Positions 6,877 to 17,881 of a DNA stretch of 31,315 nt are shown here, one piece after another. Where the stretch lies: NCBI GenBank assembly GCA_964653555.1, contig CAZZFT010000051.1, positions 1 through 31,315 of the forward strand, read 5' to 3'. A program made the position numbers and the translations under genes. The notes beneath the pieces were generated by a model. It searched no databases. It saw only the letters and a list, made by a program, of their open reading frames with translations, and was not told the origin of the DNA. Origin of the DNA: JAHEJV01 sp964653555 (lineage in GTDB: Bacteria > Myxococcota_A > UBA9160 > SMWR01). Every line of letters begins with the position of its first letter. The stretch's first letter is position 1.

Positions 6877-9383
6877 ACGCCGCTCCAACCGGTTTCTCCA
6901 CCCCGCTGCCGGCGCGGCACCGCGTGCACGAGGTAGGCGTGGTTGAGCACGTCGGCGAGGCCGGGGAGCGCCTCCGACAGATCCGAGAGCAGCACCTCGA
7001 GGTGGACGCGACGAGTCGGCGCGTCGCCGGATTCCGTGACGTCCACCAGCGCGTCGAGCGACTCCGCGCGCAGCCGCTCGCGCAGCTCCACCACCGCCTG
7101 CCGCGGCGCCCGCGGCAGACCGTCGAAGCGGGTCTCCAGCCGCTCGAGCTGGAAGGCCAGCGAGCGGGGATTCGCCTCGTCCATCAGCAGCAGGTCGAGC
7201 ACGAGCGCGGCCTCGAGCGAGGTCTGGTAGCGCGAGCGATAGGTCATCGTGCTGTCCGCCACCTCGAGCACGTTCGCGAGCCGCCGAAGCTCGCTCGGTG
7301 CCGGGAACACCAGACCGCGGCGGAGCAGGAATACGACCTGGATCGCGCGCTCGAGGCGCCGGCCGATGTCGAGGAACTGCCAGCCCAGGCCGCGCGTCAT
7401 GCTCTCCATCGCGATGCCCGTGAACGCCGCGAGATGGGCGACGGCGCCGTCGAGCAGACCGAGCGACTCGCTCACGCGCAGCGCGGGATGGGAGCTCGGC
7501 GCGACGAACTCCTGCTCCAGATTCGCGAGAGCGCGCCAGGCGTCCGGCGAGATGCGGTCCCGCAGCAGCCAGGCGATCCGATGCAGGGACGCCACGGCGC
7601 CGCGGACGCTGTCGCTGCGACTCTCGTCGAAGAGCGCCTCGAGCACGCGCGTCTCCAGACCGGTCTCGGGATTCTCCTCCGAGCCGAGACCGCCGGGCAG
7701 CAGGCTCTCGAGCAGCACCACCGCGTCGGGCGCCGGAGCGTCGGCGGCGCGGATCGGCTCCTCGGCGAGCCGGCGCAGCGCACAGCGGAACTGGCGCGCT
7801 CCCGCGTCCACGCGCTCGCTGGTACGGCCGAGCCAGAACAGGTTGTCGGCGGTGCGGCTGGTCAGTGCGAAGCTGCTGCGGCTCACGTCCGAGGGCCGCG
7901 TCACCCGGTCGAGCAGGCTGATGTAGCCGACGGGACCCTCGGCCAGGACCCAGGTGTCCTTGCTGCCGCCGCCGCGCTGGCTGGACACCACCAGGCTCTC
8001 GGGCGAGGCCGACACGCGCGTCAGCCCGCCGGGCATCACCGCATAACCCTCGCCGCTGCGCACGGCGTAGACGCGCAGCACCAGGTGGCGAGGCGTGGCG
8101 CCCATGGCGTCGCCCGTCGGCACCGTCGACAGCGCCACGCGCTCCTGGGCCAGGTAGCGGTGCGGTGCGGCGCGAATCCGACCCACCCACGCCGCGCGCT
8201 CCTCGGAAGAGAGCTCGTCGCCAAACACGACGTCGACGCGCGCCGACGGAAACGTGGGCTTCAGCACCAGCTCCTCGAGATGCTCGATCACGTAGTCGCG
8301 CTCGGCGGGCTGGCCGCACCACCAGGTCGCCACCGACGGCATGCGCAGCTCCTCGCTCAGCAGCGCGCGGCAGAGGCCGGGCAGGAACGCCATCGTGGCG
8401 GCCGTCTCGACCAGACCGCTGCCCAGGGCGTTCGCCACCGTGACGTTTCCCGCGCGCACGGCCTGCATCAGGCCGGGCGTCCCCAGCGCGGACTCGCCGA
8501 AGAGCTCCAGGGGATCGCAGAACTGGTCGTCCTGCCGCCTCAGGATCACGTCCACCGGAAGCAGGCCCGAGAGCGTCTTCAGGTAGACGCGGTCGTCGCG
8601 GACGCTGAGGTCGCTGCCCTCGACCAGGGTCAGGCCGAGGTAGCGCGCGAGGTAGGCGTGCTCGAAGTAGGTCTCGTTGTAGGGACCCGGCGTGAGCAGC
8701 ACCGCGCGCGGGTTGCCGCTCGTCGGGGCGAGCTGCATCAGGGTGTCGCGAAACGCCTGGAAGTAGCCGGCGAGCCGCTTGACGTGGAAGTCGCGGAACG
8801 CCTCGGGCAGGATCCGCGACATCACGATCCGGTTCTCGAGCGTGTAGCCCGCTCCCGAGGGAGCCTGCGTGCGGTCGCCGATCACCCACCACTGGCCGTT
8901 GGGCGAGCGCGCGAGGTCGGCGGCGAAGACGTGCAGACGGCAGTCGCCGGCCACGGGCACGCCGTGGCAGGGCCGCAGGAATCCGGGGTTGCCGAACAAG
9001 AGCTCGGGCGGCAGCAGCAACTCGCGCAGCAGACGGCGCTCGCCGTAGAGGTCGCCCAGCATGCGATCCAGCAGCAGCGCGCGCTGGGAGATGGCCGCCT
9101 CGATCTCCGCCCACTCCTCGCTGGAGACGAGCAGCGGGATCGGGTCGAGCTGCCAGGGCCGGTCGATGCCGCGCGGATCGCCGTAGACGTTGTAGGTGAC
9201 GCCGTTGTCCTGGATCAGCCGCTGGCCCTCGCGCCAGCGCCGGGTCAGCTCTTCGGAGCCGAGGCGTTGGAGCGCGTCGACCAGGCCGCGCCAATGCGGG
9301 CGGAGCTCGCCCGAGGGCAGCGCCATCTCGTCGAAGTGACCGGAGACGGCGCTGTAGGCGAGTCGCTCCGGTGCGAAGCTCAA
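6873..9383 (-). CDS. Fused circularly permuted ATP-grasp and alpha-E (DUF403) protein
   Basis: An 836-aa two-domain protein. Residues about 1-480 are a circularly permuted ATP-grasp: HFDEM and RPHW at the N-terminus, then GVTYNVYGDP, LTPGPYNETYFEHAYLA and the closing GGGSKDTWV near 473. Residues about 505-836 are an alpha-E helical domain, beginning with SRTADNLFWLGRTSERVD. ATP-grasp enzymes of this type are predicted amide-bond ligases; alpha-E has no known activity and is a constant partner. I place the start at a TTG (9383) that overlaps the TGA of the upstream gene, because the first in-frame ATG (9326) would cut off the conserved HFDE segment. The region that in the stand-alone paralogue reads NEAGGYGM is FPSARVDVVFG here, so the two paralogues differ at a glycine-rich loop. 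Confidence 0.9.
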   Translation of the reverse strand: MSFAPERLAYSAVSGHFDEMALPSGELRPHWRGLVDALQRLGSEELTRRWREGQRLIQDNGVTYNVYGDPRGIDRPWQLDPIPLLVSSEEWAEIEAAISQRALLLDRMLGDLYGERRLLRELLLPPELLFGNPGFLRPCHGVPVAGDCRLHVFAADLARSPNGQWWVIGDRTQAPSGAGYTLENRIVMSRILPEAFRDFHVKRLAGYFQAFRDTLMQLAPTSGNPRAVLLTPGPYNETYFEHAYLARYLGLTLVEGSDLSVRDDRVYLKTLSGLLPVDVILRRQDDQFCDPLELFGESALGTPGLMQAVRAGNVTVANALGSGLVETAATMAFLPGLCRALLSEELRMPSVATWWCGQPAERDYVIEHLEELVLKPTFPSARVDVVFGDELSSEERAAWVGRIRAAPHRYLAQERVALSTVPTGDAMGATPRHLVLRVYAVRSGEGYAVMPGGLTRVSASPESLVVSSQRGGGSKDTWVLAEGPVGYISLLDRVTRPSDVSRSSFALTSRTADNLFWLGRTSERVDAGARQFRCALRRLAEEPIRAADAPAPDAVVLLESLLPGGLGSEENPETGLETRVLEALFDESRSDSVRGAVASLHRIAWLLRDRISPDAWRALANLEQEFVAPSSHPALRVSESLGLLDGAVAHLAAFTGIAMESMTRGLGWQFLDIGRRLERAIQVVFLLRRGLVFPAPSELRRLANVLEVADSTMTYRSRYQTSLEAALVLDLLLMDEANPRSLAFQLERLETRFDGLPRAPRQAVVELRERLRAESLDALVDVTESGDAPTRRVHLEVLLSDLSEALPGLADVLNHAYLVHAVPRRQRGGETGWSGV

Positions 9384-12300
9384 GCGGGCTCCCAGCGCAG
9401 GTCCAGGGTCATCGGAAGCTGGGGGTTCCGCTCGACCGGCGGCACCCGCAGCGCGCCGGGAGTATGGCCGAAGGGCGCGAAGCGCGCCCCGCGCCGCGCC
9501 TCGGCCTCGTAGGCGTTCACCGGGTAGGTGTCGTAGTTGCGCCCGCCCGGATGAACCACGTGGTAGGTGCAGCCGCCCAGGGAGCGGCCCTCCGCCGCGT
9601 CGAGCAGATCGAAGACCAGCGGGGTGTGCACCGGGATCGTCGGGTGCAGGCAGTTCGGGGGCTGCCAGGCGCGGTAGCGGACCCCCGCCACGAACTCCCC
9701 CGCGATCCCCGTCGGGTGGAGGGGCAGGCGGCGTCCATTGCAGGTGAGCACGTAGCGGTCGGAGACGAGACCGCGCGCGCGGACCTGGAGCCGCTCGACC
9801 GACGAATCCACGTAGCGGACGGTCCCCCCGGCGCCCGGCTCCTCGCCGAGCACGTGCCAGGGCTCGATCGCGTGACGCAGCTCGATCGCGACGCCGCGCG
9901 GCGCGATCGAGCCGATCTTCGGAAAGCGGAACTCGAAGTGGGCGTCGAACCAGGAGCGTTCGAGGGGGTAGCCCGCGCGCGCCAGCTCCTCGAGCACGGT
10001 GCCCAGGTCCTCGTCCACGAAGTGGGGCAGCAGGAACCGGTCGTGGAGCTGCGCCCCCCAGCGCACCGGCCGCTCGCGGTAGGGCTCGCGCCAGAAGCGC
10101 GCCACCAGGGCGCGGACCAGCAGCTGCTGGGTCAGGCTCATGCGCGCGTGGGGCGGCATCTCGAAGGCCCGCAGCTCGACCAGACCCAGCCGACCGCTCG
10201 CGGTCTCCGGCGCGTAGAGCTTGTCGATGCAGAACTCGGCTCGGTGGGTGTTGCCGGTGATGTCGGTCAGCAGGTTTCGGAACAGGCGGTCGACGAGCCA
10301 CGGCGGGCACCCGCCCCGGTCGGGCTCGGGAACCTGGCGAAAGGCGATCTCCAGCTCGTAGACGCTTCCCTCCCTCCCCTCGTCCACGCGCGGCGCCTGG
10401 CTCGTGGGCCCGATGAACAGACCGGAGAAGAGAAAGGAGAGCGCGGGGTGGTTGAGCCAGTAGCCGACCAGGCTGCGCAGCAGGTCCGGGCGGCGCAGGA
10501 ACGGGCTGTCGGCGGGCGTGGGTCCCCCGAGCACCACGTGGTTGCCGCCCCCGGTCCCCGAGTGGCGGCCGTCGAGCATGAACTTCTCGGTGCCCAGGCG
10601 CAGCTGCCGCGCGTCCTCGTAGAGAGCGGTCGTCTCCCGGGCGAGGTCCCGCCAGCTCGCCGCCGGGTGCACGTTCACCTCGAGCACGCCGGGGTCCGGC
10701 GTGACGCTCATCTTGTCGATGCGCGGGTCGAAGGGCATCGGATAGCCCTCGATCACCACGGGCTGGCCCAGCGCACGGGCGGTGTCCTCGACGGCGGCCA
10801 CCAGCTCGAGGTAGCCGTCGGCGTCGGAGAGCGGCGGCATGAAGACGTGGAGACGGCCCTCGCGCTCCTCGACGCACAGCGCAGTCCGCACCACCCAGTC
10901 CGCCGACTCGCCCGGCGCGGGCTCGCGGTCGCGGTCCGGCAGCACCTGCTCGTGGATGCGCTCACCGGCGGGCTCCGACTGCGACAGGAACACCCGGCGC
11001 GGCGGATGGCGTCCGTTCGCGTCGCCCGGATGCGGGGGCAGCGGCCCGCGATCGGCGAGCGGATCCACCATCCAGGTGGCGACGCGCCGCTCCGGACGCT
11101 GCCAGGGGAGGCTCGCCAGCGGCAGCCGCAGGCCGAGAGGCGAGTCTCCGGGGATCAGGGTCAGGTGGCGGCCGCGAACCATCCACAGGCCGCTCTGCCA
11201 GACCGGACCGCGGGCGGCGCTGCCGGCGCGCTCGAGGGGGAGCACGGCACCGACGGGCGTGGAGAGGCCCCGCTCGAACACCCGGCGCAGGTCGGCGCGC
11301 ACCTCGGCATCGTCGAGCCGACTTTCCGTCGGGTCCACGTTCACGGGCAGCCGCCCCTCGCTGCGCAGGCCCTCCACGGGATCCTCGTAGGCGGGCGTGA
11401 CGTAGTCCGGATCCACCTCCAGGCGCCGCGCCAGCTCCCGGGCGAAGCGTTCGGCGTCGGCAGCGGCGGCCTGCCCGGGGGCCGTGCCGTCGGCGAAGAG
11501 CTTCGGATCGCGCCAGATCGGCACCCCGTCGCGGCGCCAGTAGCAGGTGAGCGCCCAGCGCGGCAGGGGCTCGCCCGGATACCACTTTCCCTGCCCGTAG
11601 TGGAGCAGGCCCCCGGGCGCGAGACGATCCACCATGCGCCGCAGCAGCCTCTCGCCGAGGTGCCGCTTCGCCGGACCCAGCGCGGCGTGGTTCCACTCGT
11701 CGCCCGCCCGATCCTCCACGGAGACGAAGGTCGGCTCTCCGCCCATCGTCAGGCGCACGTCGCCGCGGCGCAGATCTTCGTCGACGCGCTCGCCGAGCGC
11801 GTCGATGCGCGCCCAGGTCTCGTCGTCGTAGGGCTTGGTGACGCGGGGGTCCTCGTGCACGCGCTCCACGTGCATCGAGAACTCGAACTGCACCTCGCAG
11901 TCCTCGACCCCGCCGGTGATCGGCGCGGCCGAGGAGGGGTCGGGGGTCGCCGCGAGCGGGATGTGACCCTCGGCCGCCAGCATCCCGGAGGTGGGGTCGA
12001 GGCCGATCCAGCCGGCGCCCGGGACGTACGCCTCCGCCCAGGCGTGCAGGTCGGTGAAGTCGTTCTCGGCGCCGGCGGCCCCCTCGAGCGGCCGCTCGTC
12101 GGGGCGCAGCTGGATCAGATATCCGGAGACGAAGCGGGCGGCGAGGCCCAGATGCCGCAGCATCTGCACCAGCAGCCAGGTGGTGTCGCGACACGACCCG
12201 GACCCGCGTTCGAGGGTCTCCTCGCAGGTCTGCACCCCGGGCTCCATCCGGATCAGGTACGAGATCTCGCTGGAGAGCTCCCGGTTCAGCTCGACCAGGA

Positions 12301-12730
12301 AGTCGACCGTGCGCCGCGGGGTGCGGTCGACCCGCGCGAGGCGCCCCGCGAGCAGCGGCCCCGTCGGGAGCACCTCGCGGAAGGGCCGCAGCTCCCGTTC
12401 CAGCCACGGCGCGTACTCGAAGGGGAACGCCTCGGCCTCGGGCTCGAGGAAGAAGTCGAAGGGATTGATCACCGACAGCTCGGCGACCAGGTCCACCTCG
12501 ATCTCCAGACGGTCCACCTTCTCGGGAAACGCCACGCGCGCCAGCCAGTTCGACTGGGGGTCCTGCTGCCAGTTCAGGAAGTGGGGCTGGGGCGCGACGC
12601 GGAGCGCGTAGCTCGGGATCGCCGTGCGGCTGTGCGGAGCCGGGCGCAGTCGCACGATCTGCGGCGTCAGAGTGACGAGCCGGTCGTAGCGGTAGCAGGT
12701 GCGGTGGTTGAGCTTGACGTGAATCGACAT
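9380..12730 (-). CDS. Giant transglutaminase-DUF2126 protein
   Basis: A 1116-aa protein, the usual size for this fusion family. The N-terminal 250 residues are a transglutaminase module with its own N-terminal domain (MSIHVKLNHRTCYRYDR) and an intact triad of Cys180 (GSGSCRDTTW), His229 (DLHAWAE) and Asp245 (GLDPTSG). The remaining 860 residues are DUF2126, recognisable by LTMGGEPTFVSVEDR (about 349-363), GKWYPGEPLPRWAL and GTGGGNHVVLGG (about 725). The function of DUF2126 is unknown. It heads the leftward operon, with the fused ATP-grasp/alpha-E gene following by overlap. The ATG at 12730 has no obvious Shine-Dalgarno sequence, but the N-terminus matches the family from its first residue. 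Confidence 0.93.
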   Translation of the reverse strand: MSIHVKLNHRTCYRYDRLVTLTPQIVRLRPAPHSRTAIPSYALRVAPQPHFLNWQQDPQSNWLARVAFPEKVDRLEIEVDLVAELSVINPFDFFLEPEAEAFPFEYAPWLERELRPFREVLPTGPLLAGRLARVDRTPRRTVDFLVELNRELSSEISYLIRMEPGVQTCEETLERGSGSCRDTTWLLVQMLRHLGLAARFVSGYLIQLRPDERPLEGAAGAENDFTDLHAWAEAYVPGAGWIGLDPTSGMLAAEGHIPLAATPDPSSAAPITGGVEDCEVQFEFSMHVERVHEDPRVTKPYDDETWARIDALGERVDEDLRRGDVRLTMGGEPTFVSVEDRAGDEWNHAALGPAKRHLGERLLRRMVDRLAPGGLLHYGQGKWYPGEPLPRWALTCYWRRDGVPIWRDPKLFADGTAPGQAAAADAERFARELARRLEVDPDYVTPAYEDPVEGLRSEGRLPVNVDPTESRLDDAEVRADLRRVFERGLSTPVGAVLPLERAGSAARGPVWQSGLWMVRGRHLTLIPGDSPLGLRLPLASLPWQRPERRVATWMVDPLADRGPLPPHPGDANGRHPPRRVFLSQSEPAGERIHEQVLPDRDREPAPGESADWVVRTALCVEEREGRLHVFMPPLSDADGYLELVAAVEDTARALGQPVVIEGYPMPFDPRIDKMSVTPDPGVLEVNVHPAASWRDLARETTALYEDARQLRLGTEKFMLDGRHSGTGGGNHVVLGGPTPADSPFLRRPDLLRSLVGYWLNHPALSFLFSGLFIGPTSQAPRVDEGREGSVYELEIAFRQVPEPDRGGCPPWLVDRLFRNLLTDITGNTHRAEFCIDKLYAPETASGRLGLVELRAFEMPPHARMSLTQQLLVRALVARFWREPYRERPVRWGAQLHDRFLLPHFVDEDLGTVLEELARAGYPLERSWFDAHFEFRFPKIGSIAPRGVAIELRHAIEPWHVLGEEPGAGGTVRYVDSSVERLQVRARGLVSDRYVLTCNGRRLPLHPTGIAGEFVAGVRYRAWQPPNCLHPTIPVHTPLVFDLLDAAEGRSLGGCTYHVVHPGGRNYDTYPVNAYEAEARRGARFAPFGHTPGALRVPPVERNPQLPMTLDLRWEPA

Positions 12731-12735
12731 GGAAT

Positions 12736-12755
12736 GTGCGCCGAGGTTGGCGCAC
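12736..12755. promoter_or_regulatory. Perfect inverted repeat in the divergent promoter region
   Basis: GTGCGCC (12736-12742) and GGCGCAC (12749-12755) form a perfect 7-bp dyad around a 6-base spacer, in the 92-base gap between the two divergent ATP-grasp operons and just five bases before the leftward start codon. Its symmetry and place suggest a repressor or activator site, or a leader hairpin for the leftward mRNA. No regulator gene is adjacent. A TAGTGT nine bases before the rightward ATG could be that operon's -10 box. Confidence 0.4.
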
Positions 12756-12822
12756 CGAAGGTGCCGAGATCGACGGTGGTGCCCTTCGGCGGAGGCGGTG
12801 GCTGAGTTAGTGTAGAGAGCGA

Positions 12823-14294
<1,472 letters not shown>

Positions 14295-14298
<4 letters not shown>

Positions 14299-15329
14299 TC
14301 TGTCGGGTCGCCGAGAGCTGCTTCTGGCTCGCGCGCTACGTCGAGCGCGTCGACACGCTGGCCCGACTGCTCGCCGTGAACAACTCCTTCCAGCTCGACG
14401 TGCACATGCCCCAGGCCGAGGTGTGGCGCCCGATCGTGATCGTCGCCGGACAGGAGGAGGACTTCCTCGAGCGGATCGGCGCCGCCGCGATCGACGACGG
14501 CGAAGCGGTGCAGGACTACCTCACCTGGGACCGCAGCCATCCCTCGTCGATCCACGGCTGCCTGCGCTGGGCGCGGGAGAACGCGCGCACGATCCGCGAG
14601 GTGATGAGCGTCGAGATGTGGGGGGCGATCAACGACACCTGGCTGTGGCTCACGGGCCGCTCGGCCCGCCGCCTCTACCAGCGCGAGCGCGACGCCTTCT
14701 ACGACCACCTGTCGAAGCAGTGCATGCTCTTCCACGGCATCTGCTACAGCACGATGCTGCACGAGGAGCCCTTCGTGTTCATGAAGCTCGGGCGAGCCGT
14801 CGAGCGCGTCGGGCAGACCGCGCGCATCCTCGACGTGAAGCACCACAGCCTGCGCGAGGAGGAGCGCGAGGAGGAGCCCGCCGACGCCGCCCAGTGGCTG
14901 GCGACGCTGCGCTCGTGCTCGGGGGTGGACACCTTCTTCCAGCGCGGCGACAACACGCTCACCGGACCGGCGGTCGCCGAGTTCCTGCTCTTCGACCGCA
15001 CCTTCCCGCGCGCCGTGCTCCACAACCTCGACCGGGCGCGGGGCCTGATGGCGCGCCTGGTGGAGAGCGATCCGCCCGGACTCCGACGGCCCTCCTGGCA
15101 GCGCCTCGAGCGGCTGCGCGGATCGCTGCTCCAGATGGATGGCGGGATCGTCCAGGACGTCGGCCTCCACAAGGTGCTGACCCAGGTGGTCGACGACACG
15201 GCGACGCTGTGTGAAGCGATCCACGCCGACTACCTCGACCCGCCCGTCGAGGATCTGCTGCGCGACGCGCGCATCCCGCACATCGTCCAGCGCCAGAGCC
15301 AGAGCCAGGCGAGCCGGAAGACGGCCTAG
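14295..15329 (+). CDS. Stand-alone alpha-E domain protein (DUF403)
   Basis: A 344-aa all-helical protein. The N-terminal RVAESCFWLARYVERVDTLA (residues 4-23) corresponds to the SRTADNLFWLGRTSERVD that opens the C-terminal domain of the fused paralogue encoded from 9383. Alpha-E proteins have no proven activity; they are found with permuted ATP-grasp and transglutaminase genes and are thought to assist the ligase. A strongly acidic Glu-rich patch (SLREEEREEEP, about 185-195) interrupts the helices. Translation is coupled to the ATP-grasp gene through an ATGA overlap. A large hairpin follows the stop. Confidence 0.92.
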
Positions 15330-15354
15330 ACCGGGAGAGCGCCGCTCCCGCGCG

Positions 15355-15395
15355 ACGGCGTCTCGCCGGGGCTTCTCGCCCCGGTAAGACGCCGT
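15355..15395 (+). terminator. Large two-part hairpin after the alpha-E gene
   Basis: An outer 9-bp stem (15355-15363 with 15387-15395, ACGGCGTCT / AGACGCCGT) encloses an inner GC-rich stem (CCGGGGC with GCCCCGG) and a TTCTC loop. It starts 26 bases after the stop and lies before the promoter of the next gene. There is no T-run, so it may act as a weak or Rho-assisted terminator, or protect the mRNA end. A smaller GGGAG/CTCCC stem lies just before it. Confidence 0.45.
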
Positions 15396-15429
15396 GCCGG
15401 AGCGCGTCGACGGGATCGACGCATTTTCC

Positions 15430-15459
15430 TTGTCGCTGCGGCACGCGCGGTCGTAGAGT
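15430..15459 (+). promoter_or_regulatory. Candidate sigma-70 promoter for the DUF6351 gene
   Basis: TTGTCG (15430-15435) and TAGAGT (15454-15459) are separated by 18 bases and lie just downstream of a small T-rich patch. They give a leader of about 70 bases ending in the ribosome binding site GAGGAGGAG (15523-15531). The match is moderate on both boxes. Confidence 0.4.
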
Positions 15460-15536
15460 GCGGGTCTGCCCCTCCCCGCGAGTCGGCCCCGGACGGGGAG
15501 GGTCGCGTCCACCCGCCTACCCGAGGAGGAGAGCCG

Positions 15537-17864
15537 ATGGCGTACGAAGCCACGCGAGCGATCGAGACCCCCGCGCAAGCGCAGTCCCACCGACGAGGAT
15601 GGCGGCTGCTCACGCTGCTGCCGGCCGCCCTGCTCCTGCTCGGAACGGGCTTCTCCAGCTCGTGCACCGAGTTCCAGATCGCGGTGCTTTCGAGCCCGCC
15701 GGAGTACGTGAGCGGCGACGACGCGCGCGTCGCCGTCACCGTTCCCCTGCTCGTTCCGATCTCCAAGGTGGCGATCCACGTCGACGGCGCGGACGTGACC
15801 GACTCCTTCTCCCAGGTGGGCCACACGCGCACGCTGGAGGGCGTCGTCACGGACCTCGCCCTGGGCGACAACCTGCTCGAGGTCGGCGTGCAGCACCTCG
15901 GCACCTTCTCGGAGCAGGCGGAGCTCGTGCTCACGAACTACCCGGTGAGCGGCCCGATGTTCTCCGGTCCCCAGCAGGAGGTGTTCTACTGCTCGGACGC
16001 CGGCGATCGCGCCAACGCGGAGCTCGGACCGGCGCTCGACGAAGACTGCGCGGTGGAGACGGTCGTATCCTTCAAGTACTACACCACCGGCGGCAACTGG
16101 GCGGACTACGACCCCGACGCCCCCCGGCCGGCGGACATGGCCCAGACCACCACCATGGACGGCCTCACGGTCGACTACATCGTCCGCTGGGAGCGCGGCA
16201 CGATCAACCGCTTCATCTACTCGATCGCCGTGCTCTCGCCCTTCGGGCAGGACGAAGCGACGCCCGAGCTCTCGGCCTGGAACCACCGCCTCATCTACTA
16301 CTTCCAGGGCGGCGTCGGCATCGGCCACTACCAGGGCGACCCGAGCCGCTCGCGCATGCTCTACGACTACGGCCTCGGGCGCGGCTACGCCGTGATCTAC
16401 TCCACGGGCACCAAGACCGGCGAGCACTACAACCTGGAACTCGGCGGCGAGACCGCGATCATGGTGAAGGACCGCTTCGTCTCCGCCTACGCGAATCCAG
16501 ACTACACGGTGGGCGTCGGCGGATCGGGCGGCGGCATCCAGCAGTACGTCTACGCCCAGAACCACAAGGGCCTGATCGACGCCGGCGTCGCCCAGTACTC
16601 CTACCCGGACATGGTCACCCAGACGATCCACGTCGGGGACTGCGAGCTGCTCGAGCGCTGGATCGACCTCCAGGTGCTGTCGGGCAACCCGAAGTGGGCC
16701 GACTGGACGAATCGGACCGAGATCGAGGGCATGAACGCGCTCAACGGGTTCCCGAACCCCTACCTCGCCCTCGAGCCCTTCCTGCCGCCGGGCTCCAGCG
16801 AGTGCGTGAACGGCTGGCGCGGCCTGTCGCCCCTGGCGCTCAACTGGCACTACGGGACGGTCCCGGGCATCTCGCCCGAGGACCAGGAGAACACCGACTG
16901 GACCCACTGGGAAGACGCGGTGAACGTCTACGGCGTCGCCGACGACGGCTTCGCGGCCAGCACCTGGGACAACGTCGGCGTGCAGTACGGTCTGGCCGCC
17001 CTCACCTCGGGCTTCCTGAGCGCCGACGAGTTCCTCGACCTGAACGCGAACGTGGGCTCCTGGAAGAACGAGCCGGAGATGGTGCAGGAGGGCTGCCCCT
17101 TCCTGTCCTTCCTGTGCCCGAACCCGGCCGACCTGATCGGCCTGCCACCGGTGCCCGACATCTACCCCAATCTGCTCGACCCGTGGAGCTGGCGGAACAT
17201 GGCGCTGTCTCCGGACGGTGGCACGACGCCAGCGCCGCGACGGGAGGCCGATCCGGACGCCATCGAGAGGGCCTACCAGCACGGCCACGTCAACGTGGGC
17301 GACATCCAGATCCCGATCATCGACTGGCGGAACTACATCGAGGGCGAGCTGGACATGCACAACTCGCACCAGTCCTTCGCCTCCCGCCAGCGCATGCTCA
17401 ACTACGACGGGGACGCCTCGAACCAGGTGATCTGGTTCACCGATCTACGCCAGTTCGACCAGACGCCGATGGCCTTCGAGGTGATCGACGAGTGGATGCG
17501 GAACCTCGATAAGAAGCCCTGGAGGGGCGTCGCCGGCAACAAGCCCCCCGCGGCCGTCGACAGCTGCTTCGACGCGAACGGCGACCTGATCTACGCGGGT
17601 GAAGACGCCTGGAACGGCGTCCTCGACGACGGCCCCCCGGGACCGTGCACCCAGCTGATGCCCGTCTACGGCACGTCGCGCATCGTGGCGGGCGGTCCGA
17701 TCACCGGTGACGTCTTCAAGTGTCACCTGATCCCGGTCGACGACGCGATCGCAACAGGCTTCTACGGCAGCGTGGTCTTCGACACGACGCAGCGCGCGAA
17801 GCTCGACGCGATCTTCCCGACCGGCGTGTGCGACTACTCGCAGGGAGATGCGCGCAAGCCCTGA
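15537..17864 (+). CDS. Secreted DUF6351 family alpha/beta-hydrolase-like protein
   Basis: A 775-aa exported protein. A hydrophobic segment at about 24-39 follows an Arg-rich start and is followed by SSSC, with Cys43 as a possible but atypical lipoprotein attachment site. Recognised as DUF6351 from YYFQGGVGIGHYQGD (254-268) and VGVGGSGGGIQQYVYAQNH. GGSGG at 328-332 has the form of a nucleophile elbow, with Ser330 the likely nucleophile. The family is thought to be hydrolase-like and related to polyester or ester hydrolases, but its substrate is unproven. Many cysteines in the C-terminal half suggest disulfides, consistent with export. The ribosome binding site GAGGAGGAG is strong. The crotonase gene follows after 17 bases, so the two probably share a transcript. 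Confidence 0.8.
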   Translation: MAYEATRAIETPAQAQSHRRGWRLLTLLPAALLLLGTGFSSSCTEFQIAVLSSPPEYVSGDDARVAVTVPLLVPISKVAIHVDGADVTDSFSQVGHTRTLEGVVTDLALGDNLLEVGVQHLGTFSEQAELVLTNYPVSGPMFSGPQQEVFYCSDAGDRANAELGPALDEDCAVETVVSFKYYTTGGNWADYDPDAPRPADMAQTTTMDGLTVDYIVRWERGTINRFIYSIAVLSPFGQDEATPELSAWNHRLIYYFQGGVGIGHYQGDPSRSRMLYDYGLGRGYAVIYSTGTKTGEHYNLELGGETAIMVKDRFVSAYANPDYTVGVGGSGGGIQQYVYAQNHKGLIDAGVAQYSYPDMVTQTIHVGDCELLERWIDLQVLSGNPKWADWTNRTEIEGMNALNGFPNPYLALEPFLPPGSSECVNGWRGLSPLALNWHYGTVPGISPEDQENTDWTHWEDAVNVYGVADDGFAASTWDNVGVQYGLAALTSGFLSADEFLDLNANVGSWKNEPEMVQEGCPFLSFLCPNPADLIGLPPVPDIYPNLLDPWSWRNMALSPDGGTTPAPRREADPDAIERAYQHGHVNVGDIQIPIIDWRNYIEGELDMHNSHQSFASRQRMLNYDGDASNQVIWFTDLRQFDQTPMAFEVIDEWMRNLDKKPWRGVAGNKPPAAVDSCFDANGDLIYAGEDAWNGVLDDGPPGPCTQLMPVYGTSRIVAGGPITGDVFKCHLIPVDDAIATGFYGSVVFDTTQRAKLDAIFPTGVCDYSQGDARKP

Positions 17865-17881
17865 GCCGGGAGATCGGGCCG

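Noticed and set aside
5712..9512. Very long plus-strand open frame antisense to the transglutaminase and ATP-grasp/alpha-E genes
   Set aside because: It is Arg/Pro/Ala/His-rich with no family motif, and the minus strand carries full, motif-bearing genes. Long antisense frames are expected at this GC content.
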